Origin: Conus ventricosus
Taxonomy: Eukaryota; Mollusca; Gastropoda; Neogastropoda; Conidae
NCBI GenBank assembly: GCA_018398815.1
Contig: CM031603.1
Location: 1-64,000, forward strand
Reading direction: 5' to 3'
Length of the DNA: 64,000 bases
A program made the position numbers and the translations under genes. Positions 10,036-21,000 of the stretch are shown here, in pieces; the first letter of the stretch is position 1, and each line of letters starts with the position of its first letter. Under the pieces are notes generated by a model, which saw only the letters and a program-made list of their open reading frames with translations, did not search any database and was not told the origin of the DNA.

Positions 10036-12740
10036 GTGGGGAATTGTTTTCTTTGTGTCTGATTGCAGTGTTTCAGTGTTTCTTGATGCGTGTTTCATGT
10101 GTTTCTTGATGTCAGTGTTTCATGTGTTTGTTAGACAGTGTTTCTTTGTGTTTCTTGATGACAGTGTTTCATGTGTTTCTTGATGACAGGTGTGTTAGGT
10201 GTGTTGTTGATGGCAGTGTTTCATGTGTTTCTGTGTGACAGTGTTTCTTGTGTTTCTTGATGACAGTGTTTCATGTGTTTCTTGATGACAGTGTTTCATG
10301 TGTTTCTTGATGACAGTTTTTGCATGTGTTTTTGATGACAGTGTTTCATGTGTTTCTTGACGACAGTGTTTCATGTTGATGACAGTGTTTCATGTGTTTC
10401 TTGATGACAGTGTTTCATGATGACAGTGTTTATGTGTTTCTTGATGACAGTATTTCTGATGCATGTTTCTTGATGACAGTGTTTCATGTGTTTCTTCATG
10501 ACAGTGTTTCTGTGACGTGTTTCTTGATTGACATGTGTTTTTGATGACAGTGTTTCATGTGTTTCTTGATGACAGTGTTTCTTGATGACATTTTGTTTTC
10601 TTGATGACAGTTTTTCTTGATGACAGTGTTTCATGTGTTTCTTGATGACAGTGTTTCTTGATGACAGTGTTTCTTATGACAGTGTTTCATGTGTTTCTTG
10701 ATGACAGTGTTTCTTGATGACAGTGTTTCTTGATGGCAGTGTTTCTTGATGACAGTGTTTCATGTGTTTCTTGATGACAGTGTTTCTTGTGTTTTCCTTT
10801 TGATGACAGTGTTTCATGTGTTTCTTGATGACAGTGTTTCATGCATGACAGTGTTTCTTGATGGCAGTGTTTCTTGATGACAGTGTTTCATGAGTTTGTT
10901 GATGACAGTGTTTTTCTTGATGACAGTGTTTCATGTGTTTCTTGATGACAGTGTTTCATGTGTTTCTTGATGACAGTGTTTCATTGATGACAGTGTTTCA
11001 TGTGTTTGTTGATGACAGTTTTCTTGATGACAGTGTTTCATGTGTTTCTTGATGACAGTGTTTCATGTGTTTCTTGATGACAGTGTTTCATGTGTTTCTG
11101 TGATGACAGTGTTTCATGATGACAGTGTTTCATGATGACAGTGTTTCATGTGTTTCTGATGACAGTGTTTCATGTGTTTCTTGATGACAGTGTTTCATGT
11201 GTTTCTTGCATGTACAATGTTTCTTGATGACAGTGTTTCTTATGACAGTGTTTCATGTGTTTCTTGATGACAGTGTTTCTTGATGACAGTGTTTCTTGAG
11301 GGCAGTGTTTCAGTTTCTTGATGACAGTGTTTCTGTGTTTCTTGATGACGTGTTTCATGATGACAGTGTTTCATGTGTTTCTTGATGACAATGTTTCTTG
11401 ATGACAGTGTTTCATGTGTTTCTTGATGACAGTGTTTCATGTGTTTCTTGTGACAGTGTTTCCTGATGACAGTGTTTCATGTGTTTGATCTTCTTGATTG
11501 TTCTGTGTTTCTTGATGACAGTGTTTCATGTGTTTCTTGATGACAGTGTTTCTTGATGACAGTGTTTCATGTGTTTCTTCATGACAGTGTTTCTTGATGA
11601 CAGTGTTTCATGTGTTTCTTGATGACAGTGTTTCATGTGTTTCTTGACGACAGTGTTTCATGCGTTTCTTGATGACAGTGTTTCATGATGACAGTGTTTC
11701 ATGTGTTTCTTGATGACAGTGTTTGTTGATGACAGTGTTTCACGTGTTTCTTGATGACAGTGTTTCATGTGTTTCTTGATGACAGTGTTTGTTGATGACA
11801 GTGTTTCATGCGTTTCTTGATGACAGTGTTTGTTGATGACAGTGTTTCATGTGTTTCTTGATGACAGTGTTTGTTGATGACAGTGTTTCATGTGTTTCTT
11901 GATGACAGTGTTTGTTGATGACAGTGTTTCATGTGTTTCTTGATGACAGTGTTTGTTGATGACAGTGTTTCATGCGTTTCTTGATGACAGTGTTTCATGT
12001 GTTTCTTGATGACAGTGTTTCATGTGTTTCTTGATGACAGTGTTTCATGTGTTTCTTGATGACAGTGTTTCTTGATGACAGTGTTTCATGTGTTTCTTGA
12101 TGACAGTGTTTCATGTGTTTCTTGATGACAGTGTTTCTTGATGACAGTGTTTCATGTGTTTCTTGATGACAGTGTTTCATGTGTTTCTTGATGACAGTGT
12201 TTCATGTGTTTCTTGATGACAGTGTTTCTTGATGACAGTGTTTCATGTGTTTCTTGATGACAGTGTTTCATGTGTTTCTTGATGACAGTGTTTCTTGATG
12301 ACAGTGTTTCATGACGACAGTGTTTCATGATGACAGTGTTTCATGTGTTTCTTGATGACAGTGTTTCATGTGTTTCTTGATGACAGTGTTTCATGTGTTT
12401 GTTGATGACAGTGTTTTATGCGTTTCTTGATGACAGTGTTTCATGTGTTTCATGACGACAGTGTTTCATGTGTTTCTTGATGACAGTGTTTCATGATGAC
12501 AGTGTTTTATGCGTTTCTTGATGACAGTGTTTCATGTGTTTCATGACGACAGTGTTTCATGATGACAGTGTTTCTTGATGACAGTGTTTCATGATGACAG
12601 TGTTTCATGTGTTTCATGATGACAGTGTTTCATGTGTTTCATGACGACAGTGTTTCATGATGACAGTGTTTCATGACGACAGTGTTTCATGATGACAGTG
12701 TTTCTTGATGACAGTGTTTCATGTGTTTCTTGATGACAGT
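10036..12740. repeat. 2.7-kb minisatellite of mixed 15-, 16- and 25-bp units
   Basis: The basic step is GATGACAGTGTTTC followed by either AT (15-16-bp units: CATGATGACAG, TTGATGACAG) or ATGTGTTTCTT (25-bp units). The right half alternates these steps in patterned blocks, with TTGATGACAGTGTTTGTTG recurring at 11705-11960 and CATGACGACAG at 12440-12680. Well over 100 units are present. The minus-strand frames are artefacts. Confidence 0.96.
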
Positions 12741-13044
12741 GCTGTGTCTCCCAGTCACTTTGAACTCAGCTTAGGGAATGACAGATGATGTTGTGAAAGA
12801 AGTTTTTACTACTAAAGATACTTTCACAATATAATTACCTGTCCAAACAAATGCCTTATCCTGCACATGGCATGCAACTACGTCATATTATCAAAATACC
12901 ATAAAGAAATTGGGAAAGCAGGGAGCTAACTTTACATGAATCCCTAGATTAGCCTGCAAGTGTAACTGCCCTTAGTGAGTTCAATTCCTAAACCATGTTC
13001 AAACTTGTTCACTTTTCTCCTTTTCTTTGGTGGAGGAGCATGCC
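12741..13044. other. Unique noncoding spacer
   Basis: About 300 bp of AT-rich unique sequence between two arrays. I see no coding frame, RNA or mobile-element signal. Confidence 0.6.
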
Positions 13045-13660
13045 CCTTTCAGCTCTCCACTGTTTCAAACTTTGATTCTCTTCTCCATGGATTCCCATGA
13101 ATGTCAGCTCTCCATTGTTTCAAGCTTTGATTCTCATCTCCATGGATTCCCATGAATGTCAGCTCTCCATTGTTTTAAACTCTGATTCTCATCTCCATGG
13201 ATTCCCATGAATGTCAGCTCTCCATTGTTTCAAGCTTTGATTCTCATCTCCATGGATTCCCATGGATGTCAGCTCTCCATTGTTTTTAACTTTGATTCTC
13301 ATCTCCATGGATTCCCATGGATGTCAGCTCTCCATTGTTTTAAACTCTGATTCTCATCTCCATGGATTCCCATGGATGTCAGCTCTCCATTGTTTCAAAC
13401 TTTGATTCTCATCTCCATGGATTCCCATGGATGTCAGCTCTCCATTGTTTTTAACTTTTGATTCTCATCTCCATGGATTCCCATGGATGTCACCTCTCCA
13501 TTGTTTTTAACTTTGATTCTCATCTCCATGGATTCCCATGGATGTCAGCTCTCCATTGTTTTAAACTCTGATTCTCATCTTCATGGATTCCCATGAATGT
13601 CAGCTCTCCATTGTTTCAAACTTTGTGATTCTCATCTTCATGGATTCTCATGGATGCCTG
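13045..13660. repeat. 55-bp minisatellite, about 11 copies
   Basis: Units read ATGTCAGCTCTCCATTGTTT, then a variable C/T-A-AACT-TTGATTC stretch, then TCATCTCCATGGATTCCCAT. The period measured between successive ATGTCAGCTC positions is 55. Confidence 0.95.
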
Positions 13661-13825
13661 TTAAAGCTTGCTTTCTCCTCTGAGGGAGAGCTCCCTTTTC
13701 TTTCCCTTCTCAAGAGGGAATTTTAGCATTTGTTTGGAGAGGTAAGTTTCAGAAAAAAAGTGTATATAAGCATTATTAGTGTAAAATGGTTATTACATAG
13801 AAGGGTTTCTTTGTTAGTTAAAAAA
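13661..13825. other. Unique spacer
   Basis: T-rich then A-rich unique sequence. Nothing recognisable. Confidence 0.5.
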
Positions 13826-14419
13826 AAAAGTTTCAATGTTTCAAAACACACGGTGAGAGATGTGAACAGATTCAATGTTTCAACACACATGGTGAGAGAT
13901 GTGAACAGATTCAATGCTGTAAAACACACGGTGAGAGATGTGTGATCAGATTCAATGCTGTAAAACACATGGTGAGAGATGTGAACAGATTCAATGCTGT
14001 AAAACACATGGTGAGAGATGTGAACAGATTCAATGCTGTAAAACACACGGTGAGAGATGTGAACAGAGTCAATGCTGTAAAACACACGGTGAGAGATGTG
14101 AACAGATTCAATGCTGTAAAACACACGGTGAGAGATGTGATCAGATTCAATGCTGTAAAACACATGGTGAGAGATGTGATCAGATTCAATGCTGTAAAAC
14201 ACACGGTGAGAGATGTGATCAGATTCAATGCTGTAAAAACACATGGTGAGAGATGTGATCAGATTCAATGCTGTAAAACACATGTTGAGAGATGTGACCA
14301 GATTCAATGTTTCAACACACATGGTGAGAGATGTGATCAGATTCAATGCTGTAAAACACATGGTGAGAGATGTGATCAGATTCAATGCTGTAAAACACAC
14401 GGTGAGAGATGTGAACAGA
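13826..14419. repeat. 39-bp minisatellite, about 15 copies
   Basis: Units are GGTGAGAGATGTGATCAGAT then TCAATGCTGTAAAACACA(C/T). Because 39 is a multiple of three, several frames on both strands stay open for 100-260 codons. The translated repeats are just the 13-codon unit, so I do not call a gene. Confidence 0.96.
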
Positions 14420-14650
14420 ATGATGGAGGCACCCGCTGAAGAAGCCAATACACTGCACTTCACATCAGTTGTACGGGAAACGTGTGGACACACAGAAAAC
14501 AACATCAAAAGGAAGCTTAAAATGTGTGTGACTTATGCTTTGGAACTCTCTACCCATCCTGGCATGAGTGTTGATGCAGAGACAGAGGGTCAGCACTCTG
14601 ATGTGTCATGCATGAAGTGCCACATCAGACTCAGCAGTATACTGACATGA
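14420..14650 (+). CDS. Short unrecognised ORF ending in a CxxC module
   Basis: Starting at the tandem ATGATG where the 39-bp array ends, 76 codons stay open to TGA at 14648-14650. The composition is ordinary for protein: acidic start MMEAPAEEANTL, basic middle ENNIKRKLKMC, end VSCMKCHIRLSSIL. The last ~58 bp, including the CxxC part, is tandemly duplicated at 14655-14712 with one cysteine changed. No splice signal or family match is evident. A decayed exon or TE remnant with a zinc-binding end is possible, and chance is equally possible. Confidence 0.3.
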   Translation: MMEAPAEEANTLHFTSVVRETCGHTENNIKRKLKMCVTYALELSTHPGMSVDAETEGQHSDVSCMKCHIRLSSILT

Positions 14651-14740
14651 GCTACACTCTGATGTGTCATGTATGAAGTGCTACATCAGACTCAGAAGGA
14701 TACTGACATGAGCAAAGTGCACCACTTCTCAGCATACATC

Positions 14741-15110
14741 AACAACAGCTCATGCACTCCATGACATACAGGGCACACAGACTATGTCTCCATGTACATA
14801 AACAACAGCTCATGCACTCCGTGACATACAGGGCACACAGACTATGTCTCCATGTACATAAACAACAGCTCATGCACTCCGTGACATACAGGGCACACAG
14901 ACTATGTCTCCATGTACATAAACAACAGCTCATGCACTCCGTGACATACAGGGCACACAGACTGTCTCCATGTACATAAACAACAGCTCATGCACTCCGT
15001 GACATACAGGGCACACAGACTATGTCTTCATGTACATCAACAACAGCTCATGCACTCCGTGACATACAGGGCACACAGACTATGTTTTCACGTACATCAA
15101 CAACGGCTCA
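14741..15110. repeat. 60-bp minisatellite, 6 copies
   Basis: Six units read GACATACAGGGCACACAGAC, TATGTCTCCATGTACATAAA, CAACAGCTCATGCACTCCGT. The last two change ATAAA to ATCAA. Unit length is a multiple of three, so both strands are open without meaning. Confidence 0.96.
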
Positions 15111-15357
15111 CAGTTCTGAATTCAGTGGGCCTAATAAGACATCTCAGTCGACCACCACTGAGCAGGCTGAGTTCTCTCCCTTGACAAACGATCGTTCAAA
15201 CTTCAATTGATAAGAATCAGTCCTTAGTTCATCGTAACTCAACAAACTAAATCATGGATTGCTGGCTTCAGTTAAAAGACAAGCTGTGGTTGGTCATTAG
15301 TTTGTGATCTTGATTTGTGAACCCAAAATTTGTTCAGTTAAGAATGGCCCTAAAGAC
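15111..15357. other. Unique spacer
   Basis: Unique AT-rich sequence with no gene signal. Confidence 0.5.
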
Positions 15358-15922
15358 CAGCTGCTATGGTGAAGTGGTTAGTGCATTCCTGGCTGGGAGG
15401 TTGTGGGTTCAATTCCCATCAGAACCATTTATTTGCAGGATTTTTCTGCCCTGACCAGCTCCTACCCAGAGCTGATTTTGCTGCAGGCTCAACTGGGAAG
15501 ACTGGGAGCATGCAGTCAAGTTTTATCCACTTAATGGATTTGTCTCCGAGAGTGTTGCTCGAATTTTCTGACCACACTGCAATTGTCAGCATCTCTTGGG
15601 CCTGGTTGACGCTGGTCATATAATGAAAGAAAGCACTGAGTACAGCCCTGTCATGCAGTCTTATACCAGAATGGAAATCTGTAGCATCATTTTCATCATC
15701 CTCATCAATCAGCATTAAAGAAAAAGTCTCAAATTGTATGGCCCTTCATGCCCTCCGTTTTCCATGTCCTCTCCATGTCAACAGCCTTTGTTTGATTCTG
15801 TCAAGGTCCCTGGATTTGGCAAATTCGTGGGGGCTGTTTTTGGATGGACATGGTTACACCCTCTGGAGAGAAGCTCACTCACGCCGGCTTCACAACTTAC
15901 TGATCATTGTGGTCAGTTGAGG
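15358..15922 (+). mobile_element. tRNA-derived SINE-like dispersed repeat, 5' part (locus 1)
   Basis: The head resembles a tRNA gene and its internal Pol III promoter. A box-A-like TGGTGAAGTGG is at 15367-15377 and a box-B-like GGTTCAATTCC at 15406-15416. The tRNA-like part lacks a plausible anticodon arm and continues into unrelated sequence (CTCAACTGGGAAGACTGGGA, TTTTATCCACTTAATGGAT). A second copy with the same order of blocks starts at about 38941. Here the element is interrupted after about 565 bp. Its continuation, judged by the second copy, is at 24131-25020 on the far side of a minisatellite and a LINE. Confidence 0.8.
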
Positions 15923-16646
15923 CAGGGGTTCCACTGACTTTTTAGTTTTTGCGTCAAGAAACGCACGCCTCCGCAAAAATTGCGTCAGCGCTGAAAAAAA
16001 TGCGTAACAAAGTAAACTGTACTCACTCCCGTCAAAACAGCTCTGAATCACGCGACTTAACACCGCTGAAGTGCAGAGCAGCTCGCTGCAGGAAAGCGTT
16101 TTCTGTGCCACACGAGTCCGGGCCTTCCGAAAAATGCAAACATGTTTGATTGTCTCTTTGCCATTTTTGCTAAGTAAGCCCGCGAAAACAAGCCGGGTCA
16201 GTCAACCTTGATATTATTCCTACACGCTGTGACCCGGTAAAGTTCCCATCAATGGGCGCACTCTGGCATCCAGAATCACGTGGGATGATCGTGTGTGCGT
16301 GGGAAGTCATATCGTATTCCGATTGGAAGATGGCACCATCGCAGACGCGGGAAAGATTCCATTTTATTTCGAGGGGAGAAAGGATGAGGCGTTTTGGAAC
16401 ATTCTTGATCTAGCAAAAAAGTCAGCGAGTGCCACAGAGTAAAATGTGCACGCACTATCACTAATTGGCGGTGTCAAGCAGTCTGCTGTAGGTCTGTGCC
16501 GTGTTTTGCCCCTCTGACATAGGCTTGCGGTTGAGAACAGGGTCCTGAGAAAATTGCGTCGCTAAACGCACGGCCGCGAAAAAAATGCGTAGGAAGGCAG
16601 AAAAACGCAATAATTACGCAAAATTTTGCAATAAATGGAACCCCTG
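15923..16646. mobile_element. 724-bp hAT-type MITE with 11-bp terminal inverted repeats
   Basis: The element starts CAGGGGTTCCA (15923-15933) and ends TGGAACCCCTG (16636-16646), perfect inverted repeats of the form common in hAT elements. Both subterminal regions are rich in GCGT/ACGC words (TTTTTGCGTCAAG on the left, AAAACGCAATAATTACGC on the right), as expected for transposase-binding repeats. No transposase frame is present, so it is non-autonomous. The flanks (TTGAGG on the left, AGAGGG on the right) allow only an imperfect ~5-bp target duplication; a clean 8-bp hAT duplication is not seen. It sits at the boundary between the SINE-like repeat and the first unit of the 41-bp array. Confidence 0.85.
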
Positions 16647-17779
16647 AGAGGGCTTGACAGGTGGTGTCCTGTGTCATTGTTGTCAGTAGAGGGCTTGACA
16701 GGTGGTGTCCTGTGTCATTGTGGTCAGTAGAGGGCATTGACAGGTGCTGTCCTGTGTCATTATTGTCAGTAGAGGGCTTGACAGGTGCTGTCCTGTGTCA
16801 TTGTTGTCAGTAGAGGGCTTGACAGGTGGTGTCCTGTGTCATTGTTGTCAGTAGAGGGCTTGACAGGTGGTGTCCTGTGTCATTGTTGTCAGTAGAGGGC
16901 TTGACAGGTGGTGTCCTGTGTCACTGTTGTCAGTAGAGGGCTTGACAGGTGGTGTCCTGTGTCATTGTTGTCAGTAGAGGGCTTGACAGGTGGTGTCCTG
17001 TGTCATTGTTGTCAGTAGAGGGCTTGACAGGTGGTGTCCTGTGTCACTGTTGTCAGTAGAGGGCTTGACAGGTGGTGTCCTGTGTCATTGTTGTCAGTAG
17101 AGGGCTTGACAGGTGGTGTCCTGTCATTGTTGTCAGTAGAGGGCTTGACAGGTGGTGTCCTGTGTCATTGTTGTCAGTAGAGGGCTTGACAGGTGGTGTC
17201 CTGTGTCATTGTTGTCAGTAGAGGGCTTGACAGGTGGTGTCCTGTGTCATTGTTGTCAGTAGAGGGCTTGACAGGTGGTGTCCTGTGTCATTGTTGTCAG
17301 TAGAGGGCTTGACAGGTGGTGTCCTGTGTCATTGTTGTCAGTAGAGGGCTTGACAGGTGGTGTCCTGTGTCATTGTTGTCAGTAGAGGGCTTGACAGGTG
17401 GTGTCCTGAGTGTGTCATTGTTGTCAGTAGAGGCTTGACAGGTGGTGTCCTGAGTGTGTCTTTTGTTGTCAGTAGAGGGCTTGACAGGTGGTTTTCCTGT
17501 GTCATTGTTGTCAGTAGAGGGCTTGACAGGTGGTGTCCTGTGTCATTGTTGTCAGTAGAGGGCTTGACAGGTGGTTGTCCTGTGTCATTGTTGTCAGTAG
17601 AGGGCTTGACAGGTGGTGTCCTGTGTCATTGTTGTCAGTAGGGGGCTTGACAGGTGGTGTCCTGTGTCATTGTTGTCAGTAGAGGGCTTGACAGGTGGTG
17701 TCCTGTGTCATTGTTGTCAGTAGAGGGCTTGACAGGTGGTGTCCTGTGTCATTGTTGTCAGTAGAGGGCTTGACAGGTA
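16647..17779. repeat. 41-bp minisatellite, left part, about 27 copies
   Basis: Units read GAGGGCTTGACAGGTGGTGT then CCTGTGTCATTGTTGTCAGTA. Periodicity is 41 bp, measured at 16648 and 16689. Each unit has a short imperfect palindrome (GACAGG...CCTGTGTC). The array is split by the LINE and resumes at 23813. A single diverged unit occurs at about 39510-39555 inside the other copy of the SINE-like repeat, which suggests that the unit was originally part of that element. Confidence 0.96.
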
Positions 17780-17870
17780 AGATAATGATAAGATAAGATA
17801 ATGTCGCTTATAGCCCAGCCGACCGCAAAGGGCCATATCAGGGCTGTCACCACGTTAAAATCAACTCACC

Positions 17871-17920
<50 letters not shown>

Positions 17921-18007
17921 AAAAAAAAACTTTCATACATCTCGTTAAATGACATCGTCTAGAAACGCACCAGAAACTTTTTTAAAAAATCTTTCTTCCG
18001 TAAAATC
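17780..18007 (-). other. LINE 3' UTR with internal T tract and conserved 3' end
   Basis: On the element strand, the ORF2 stop is followed by about 78 bp, then a T tract (A run at 17874-17918 and 17920-17929 on the plus strand). After it come ACTGGTGAGTTGATTTTAAC and the terminal block GCCCTGATATGGCCCTTTGC...ATAAGC. The same terminal block is found at 18214-18269 and 24936-25020 in plus orientation. It is therefore the part that retrotransposes when copies are very short. Confidence 0.9.
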
Positions 18008-21000
18008 TTAAATCAGATGAAAAATGTTAATCTCTCTCAAAAACTCAAGGATCACATCAGGCGGGACATCCCTGAACAGGATCTTCATGGACTCCGCTGT
18101 AAAATGTTTGTGTCTCACATCGTGCAAGTCCCAACACTCTAAAGAACATGTTTCATTGTGAGTGGCGCATGACATGGAATGCACCACGGAGCTTCTTCAC
18201 TCTTTAAAAGGTAGCCCTGATATGGCCCTTTGCGGTCGGCTGGGCTATAAGCAACATTATCTTATCTTATCTTTAAAAGGTAAGAATGGGTAAAATACGA
18301 ATGGCCGGTGTGCAGCCGGCACAGAACCGTTTCCTCTTTACGACCACCGACGTAGATGGGAGGAAGTCCTTAAGGTTTGGACGGATCTGAAAGAGTTTGT
18401 TATTCGTCTGTGTGTTCCAGTCCTCCTGCCAGAGGTCTCTCACATAATCGTTAATTTTGGGTTTCACATCTGAGCGGGGGATACACGTGTTGGACAGTTT
18501 CTCTCTTGTGGCGTTCTTGGCTAAACGATCAACCATTTCGTTCCCGCCGATGCCAACATGACCAGGAATCCAAGCAAGAGTATGTTGTAACCGTCCGCCT
18601 TCAACTTACTAAAAAGTTCAAAAAAAAGTAAAAGTTCTGGATGCTGAAGGTTGCGGCCAGCTATGGCCTCCAAAGCTGACAGCGAATCCGACAGAACCAG
18701 AAAGTCCCTCTTTGAAGAATGTGAGATTGTCTTCAAAGCCATAACCAGAGCAGTAAGTTCAGCAGAATAGACAGAAGCATCTGAATGTATATGTTCCAAC
18801 AGTATCTGAGAAGGAGCCCAGGGCAGTAGGCTGCACAGGCCACTCCATCTTCAGACTTGGAACCGTCAGTGAAACTTTTTGATAGGATGGGAATTTGGAA
18901 CAGAGCTCAGCATACAAAGCCTTGTACGCCAGAGAGCTGGTAGACTCTTTGCGAAAAGCTGCAAGATCAAAACGAATCTCTGGCGTGAAGAAGGTCCACG
19001 GTGGTTGATCCGGAAACTTGGAAAAATCAGATACTACACCTAGGTCTAGACCTGCATTCCGCACGTGAGGCTGCATACGAAGACCAAACGGCGGAATACA
19101 GTTAGGGTTGGTTTTGAATTTGTTTTGAAACTGAGGGTCAAAGACACAGTCATAGGCAGGATTCTGCGGTTCTGAGAACAGTCGGATATAATAATTTAGA
19201 GACAATTTCAGCCTGCGGTTGGACAGTGAGGGTTCACCTGCCTCTGCGTACAGGCTGTACACAGGGGTGGTGCGGAACGCTCCAAGACAGAGACGAAGCC
19301 CTTGATGGTGGATAGGGTCCAAGAGTTTGAGGTAAGAGGGTCTTGCAGAGCCGTACACAGCACAACCATAATCCAATTTGGAACGGACCAAGGCTCTGTA
19401 GAGGTGCAGCAAAGTTTTCTTATCAGCGCCCCAGTCGGTGTGTGCTACGACCCGCAGAATATTCAGAGCTTTCTGGCAAGAAGTTTTGAGGTTTTTGATG
19501 TGGCTGAGAAAGTTGAGTTTTGGTCAAAAATAACTCCCAGGAATTTGGCTTCTTTTACAACTGGAATGGTGGACTTGTCCAGACGAATTTCAGGATCAGC
19601 AAAGAATCGACGAAAATTGTGGAAATGAATTGACTGAGTTTTGGTACGGGCGGGAGGAAGGTAAACCCGTTTTCCTCGGCCCACTGTTGGATTCTGTTGA
19701 CACAAAGTTGGAGTCGACGCTGTACACTGGCATAAGAAGCTCCAACTGCATACAGCGCAAAGTCACAACAGAGAGGACTCGGTGCCCAGGCTTACCAATT
19801 GGACAATGTCATTAATTTTAATGCTGAAAAGGGCGGGAGAAAGGATGCTCCCCTGAGGAACACCCAACTCCTGCCCATGGATGTCAGAGAGTGTGGTGCC
19901 AACACGCACCTGGAACTGCCGATCAGCTAAAAAGTTCTGAATGAACAGAGGCAGGTGACCCCGAAAACCAAGTCTGTGCAGGTCCATGAGGACTCCTGCT
20001 TTCCAAGTGGTGTCGTACGCCTTTTCCAGGTCGAAAAAGATAGCGACCACATGCTGTTTGTTAACAAAAGCATTGCGGATGGTGGTTTCCAGAGGATTAG
20101 ATGGTCAACGTCGAGTGGTACTTCCGGAAACCGCACTGTTCACTGGCCAAAAGACCATCGGTTTCCAGCTTCCACATCAGACGGGAGTTGACCATTTTTC
20201 CATCAGCTTACAGAGGCAGCTGGTCAGAGCGATTGGGCGATAGTTGGAAGGGTTGGTAAGGTCCTTTCCAGGCTTTGGAATGGGAATGACCAGGGCTTTC
20301 CGCCAGGAAGGCGGAAAAGGACCCTGTGGTCCAGATATGGTTATAGACTTGGAGAAGAGTCTGGAGACAGCTTTCTGGAAATGTTTCACAACCTGATAAT
20401 GAATGTCATCCGACCAGGGGCAGAATCAGTGCAGGTTTGTAAAGCTAATTTGAGTTCAGCGATTGAAAAAGGAAGATTATAGGTTTCAGAGTTGTCGATG
20501 TGAATTGTATGATGATTTCTCTCTAATCTCTTTGTTTCTTAAAAAGACTGCAGATTTATTTGAAGATGAGGAGTTCTGTTGGATGGTGGAGGCCAACAGA
20601 TTGGCAACAGCTTGTTTGTCAGTGATCAGAGCATCAGAAAGTTTCAAGTGATGAATAGAGGGGTTGGTGTTCTTCCTTTGATTTTTCTAATGATGTTCCA
20701 AACTTTTTTCTTGGAAGTTTTAGATGTCAGCTGGAGCAGAAGTTTCTCCAGGACCGACGTTTACTGATTTTGAAAGTGTGTCTCGATTTCGCACGGAGTT
20801 TTGATGGGCTCGAGCGTTGGGACCCGAAGGTCGTTGGTATACCGACGCTGAGCCCGTTTGCGAACTTTGAAATTTGTTGGCAGTCTGAATTGAACCAGGG
20901 TGTTGTTGCATTTGGAGTTTGTCGGAAGACACTGGAATACAGGTTTTAGCACAGTTTATCACAGTGTTAGTCAGAGATTCGACTGGGTCTGGACTCTGAA

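Noticed and set aside
13723..14508. 261-codon minus-strand ORF and parallel plus-strand ORFs
   Set aside because: The 39-bp unit is a multiple of three and lacks stops; the protein is the 13-codon repeat.
15358..15430. A functional tRNA gene
   Set aside because: A- and B-box-like motifs are present, but there is no foldable anticodon arm and no terminator, and the sequence continues into a dispersed repeat with a second copy at 38941. A SINE head explains it better.
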